DNA of 64,000 nt from Streptomyces sp. NBC_01471 (lineage in GTDB: Bacteria > Actinomycetota > Actinomycetes > Streptomycetales > Streptomycetaceae), in contig NZ_CP109450.1 in the NCBI RefSeq assembly GCF_041438865.1, forward strand, positions 1,116,001 to 1,180,000, in the 5' to 3' direction. This document shows positions 62,126 through 64,000 of the stretch, in pieces; within the stretch, counting starts at the first letter, position 1, and the number at the start of each line of letters is the position of its first letter. The notes beneath the pieces are model-generated. The model saw only the letters and a program-made list of their open reading frames with translations. It did no database searches and had not been told where the DNA came from. The translations under genes were made by a program, and so were the position numbers.

Positions 62126-63616
62126 TCAGGGCTGTCCGGCGCCGTGCCCGGCGGCTCCGGACGGCTGTGCCCCCGGTCCGTACGACGCGATCCGGCCGTT
62201 GTCGCCGAAGTTGCTGGGGCCGTTCACGTCCCCGGAGAAGTTGTACGTCTGGGTGTTGATGACCTGCTGCGCCCGGTCGAACGAGCTGGTGTCGACGTGG
62301 TGGTCCTTCAGGAACCGCTCCGTGGCGATCAGTACGCCCTGCTGGAGCCGGTACAGGAAGTCCTGGGAGTCCGTACGGTCCGAGTGACCCAACTCCCTTG
62401 TGGACGAGACGCGTTCGCGCAGGCTGTCGACCGCCCCGTAGTCGTATGCCGCGTGGCGCTTGCTGATGTCCTTCCGCCACTTCTCCAACGCCCGTGCCTT
62501 GCGGTTCGCATCGGAGCCCCGGCGATGGTTCCGGCGCGGCGCGCCGCGCAGCGCGGGCCAGGTCTGTACCGTCGCCAGCCGGACCAGGCTCCACCACCGC
62601 TCGAAACCGTCGGGCGGCAGACGATCGACACGGTGGAAGGTCCTGCTGACCGGAGGGATTCCGTAGGCGGCGACTTCCCAGGAGAGGCTGGGGTGTTGCA
62701 GCCGGGCCCGCAGATGCATCGACACGATCACCCGTCCGCCGTCGCCGACCCGCTCCAGGCTGAGATAGGTGCGCGTCCCCGCACCGGGCTGCATCAGTCC
62801 GGCCTGCACCAGTCGACTGGGGATCTGCGCGCAGGGGCGGCCCAGCGGATCGGGCAGCAAATCCGGCCCGACGAGGGGAACATGGGTACCCAGCACATAG
62901 AGCCTGTTCCGCGCCCGCAACCCTTCGAGCCCGGCGATCTTCGCCATCTCCTTGGCCACATAGGTGTGCAGGTCGACGGCGTCGAAGGGTGTGATGGTCA
63001 GGCTGCCACCACCGGGGGCGTCAGCAGGGCGGCTGATGTCCATGGGCTGCCAGACGACCTCCTTGATCTTCGTCCCGCTGCCGACGAACGGACTGGTGCG
63101 CTCGGCTCCCGCCGCGTACGGCACCACGTTGGCGCGCTTCATCTCCAGCAGCCGCCCCTCCACCTCCGGGGACACGGCCGGCGCCAGATCCTCGGGCCTG
63201 GCGCCGGTCCAGAAAACGGCGAGCGCGACGGCGCGGGCCTCGCTCTCCGCCCGGTGAACGCACCACCACGCGGTCCCGAGAACGGCAAGGATCGCGCAGC
63301 CACCTGCCGCAGCGAGCCCGGAAAGCCCGTCGACGATCCCGCAGAGCAACATGATCACCGCCGCCACGAGCGCGCCGAAGAGCCAACTGAGCCGGCGGTC
63401 CCGCACGTCGGAACGTCCGACCGCCGCAGTGGCATGCCGTACCAGGGCCACCAGATTGACGCCGAGAGTCAGCCCGGTCGCGGTCATCCCGTCGGCGGTG
63501 AACTCCTCATGGACCTGCCGGGCGAATCCCTCGTCCAGATGAGCCGACGCACACAGCCGACGTGTCACCGCGTCCGTCCGGTACTTCGGCAACACAGGCA
63601 ACTGCCGGTTCCCCAT
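62126..63616 (-). CDS. Two-helix membrane protein with C-terminal amyloid/RHIM-like motif, 496 aa
   Basis: ATG 63616 with a strong GGGAGG. The N-terminal ~75 residues are soluble and two adjacent TM helices follow at about 77-98 and 100-121. A large mixed domain (residues ~125-390) has strands such as RTYLSLERV and VIVSMHLRA, then a charged helical segment. Near the end (458-476) is YNFSGDVNGPSNFGDNGRI, 13 of 19 identical to the motif in the small protein 41 nt downstream. The body matches no family I know. It is probably a membrane sensor that passes a signal through the terminal motif. Confidence 0.8.
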   Translation of the reverse strand: MGNRQLPVLPKYRTDAVTRRLCASAHLDEGFARQVHEEFTADGMTATGLTLGVNLVALVRHATAAVGRSDVRDRRLSWLFGALVAAVIMLLCGIVDGLSGLAAAGGCAILAVLGTAWWCVHRAESEARAVALAVFWTGARPEDLAPAVSPEVEGRLLEMKRANVVPYAAGAERTSPFVGSGTKIKEVVWQPMDISRPADAPGGGSLTITPFDAVDLHTYVAKEMAKIAGLEGLRARNRLYVLGTHVPLVGPDLLPDPLGRPCAQIPSRLVQAGLMQPGAGTRTYLSLERVGDGGRVIVSMHLRARLQHPSLSWEVAAYGIPPVSRTFHRVDRLPPDGFERWWSLVRLATVQTWPALRGAPRRNHRRGSDANRKARALEKWRKDISKRHAAYDYGAVDSLRERVSSTRELGHSDRTDSQDFLYRLQQGVLIATERFLKDHHVDTSSFDRAQQVINTQTYNFSGDVNGPSNFGDNGRIASYGPGAQPSGAAGHGAGQP

Positions 63617-63850
63617 ATGTCCTCCCCCGGCGCCCGGGGGCCGTCCGGTCCGTGCCCCGTCCGCACGCCGGATGGATGGTACGACACATCAGGGGCCCGG
63701 CCGCGCTCCTCCGGGCCGCCCGGCACCACACCGGCCTGCCACGCCAAGGTCCGGCGCGGCAGGCCGGGTTCGGGCCCGGACGGTCCGTTCCGTCACCCGT
63801 TCAGTGCGCCCCGGTCATGACCGGGCGTCCGCTCGAAGCCCCCGGCACAC

Positions 63851-64000
63851 TCAGCCCGCGTCCGGCGTCAGCCGCAGCGAGATGGAGTTGATGCAGTACC
63901 GCTGGTCGGTCGGGGTCGGATAGCCCTCACCCTCGAAGACGTGCCCGAGGTGCGAGCCGCACTTCGCGCACCGCACCTCGATCCGGCGCATCCCGTGCGA
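63851..64000 (-). CDS. msrB: Peptide-methionine (R)-S-oxide reductase, C-terminal part
   Basis: Only the last 49 residues lie in the window. [16 protein letters not shown] carries one CxxC zinc pair and [11 protein letters not shown] contains the catalytic Cys. This is MsrB, which repairs methionine-R-sulfoxide in proteins. The 234 nt between its stop and the membrane-protein gene at 63616 show no other feature. Confidence 0.96.
   Translation of the reverse strand, partial: SHGMRRIEVRCAKCGSHLGHVFEGEGYPTPTDQRYCINSISLRLTPDAG

Noticed and set aside
50951..63616. Interpretation of the GTPase island as a prophage or integrated plasmid
   Set aside because: No integrase, attachment repeat, tRNA gene, relaxase or structural phage gene is seen, and base composition matches the flanks.
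1..64000. tRNA, rRNA, riboswitch or insertion-sequence features
   Set aside because: I found no cloverleaf, rRNA-like stretch, recognisable riboswitch core or transposase on reading both strands. A covariance-model scan could still reveal small RNAs.

Overview
The window is high-GC actinobacterial chromosome, almost certainly Streptomyces. Third codon positions are strongly G/C, GTG and TTG starts are common, many ORFs overlap by 4 nt (ATGA/GTGA), and several encoded families are typical of Streptomyces: an OleD-like macrolide glycosyltransferase, an SAV2148-type HEPN protein, TreY/TreZ/GlgX, and a sulfate-assimilation operon headed by an RRHVDLCR-type leader peptide. I saw no insertion sequence, prophage, CRISPR array, tRNA or rRNA.

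Layout. 1-2520: end of an NRPS (adenylation, carrier and thioesterase domains) and a small unknown gene. 2672-9549: a large LuxR-type ATPase regulator, a YihY/BrkB membrane protein, an AidB-like acyl-CoA dehydrogenase and a GAF regulator. 9610-12873: an iron box, then a Ntn-hydrolase acylase fused to a siderophore-type N-acyltransferase, then a GNAT gene. 12983-22616: a sulfur block consisting of leader peptide, sulfite reductase, zinc-ribbon protein, APS reductase, APS kinase, ATP sulfurylase (cysD, cysN), a sulfonate-type ABC importer and a sirohydrochlorin chelatase that would supply sirohaem to the reductase. 22666-30447: mixed housekeeping and resistance genes, including the glycosyltransferase and a phosphotransferase on either side of a TetR-like palindrome, and the 3' remnant of an SDR gene. 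30666-41310: alpha-glucan/trehalose genes (glgX, treY, treZ) interleaved with FHA, GNAT, GH29 and GH1 genes. 41351-49151: peptidase, kinase, TPR-like protein, an AgaS/aldolase pair divergent from its DeoR-type regulator, and an oxidoreductase. 49428-50785: a phosphopantetheinyl transferase and a TetR regulator.

50951-63616 is the most unusual part. A tightly coupled operon encodes a helical/FN3-like protein, a zinc-ribbon P-loop GTPase (DO-GTPase1-like), a GAP1-like GTPase-associated protein, a membrane-tethered second GTPase (DO-GTPase2-like), a 43-residue one-helix membrane peptide, and then a vWA protein, a PP2C phosphatase and a zinc-ribbon protein kinase (the TerY-P triad layout). Facing it across a strong bidirectional terminator are two genes whose products carry nearly the same 19-residue motif, one at the C-terminus of a two-helix membrane protein and one at the N-terminus of a small helical protein. 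The motif resembles amyloid/RHIM-like signalling motifs. I read the whole as a GTPase-plus-kinase conflict or stress-signalling island with a probable membrane sensor/adaptor pair. The window closes in msrB.
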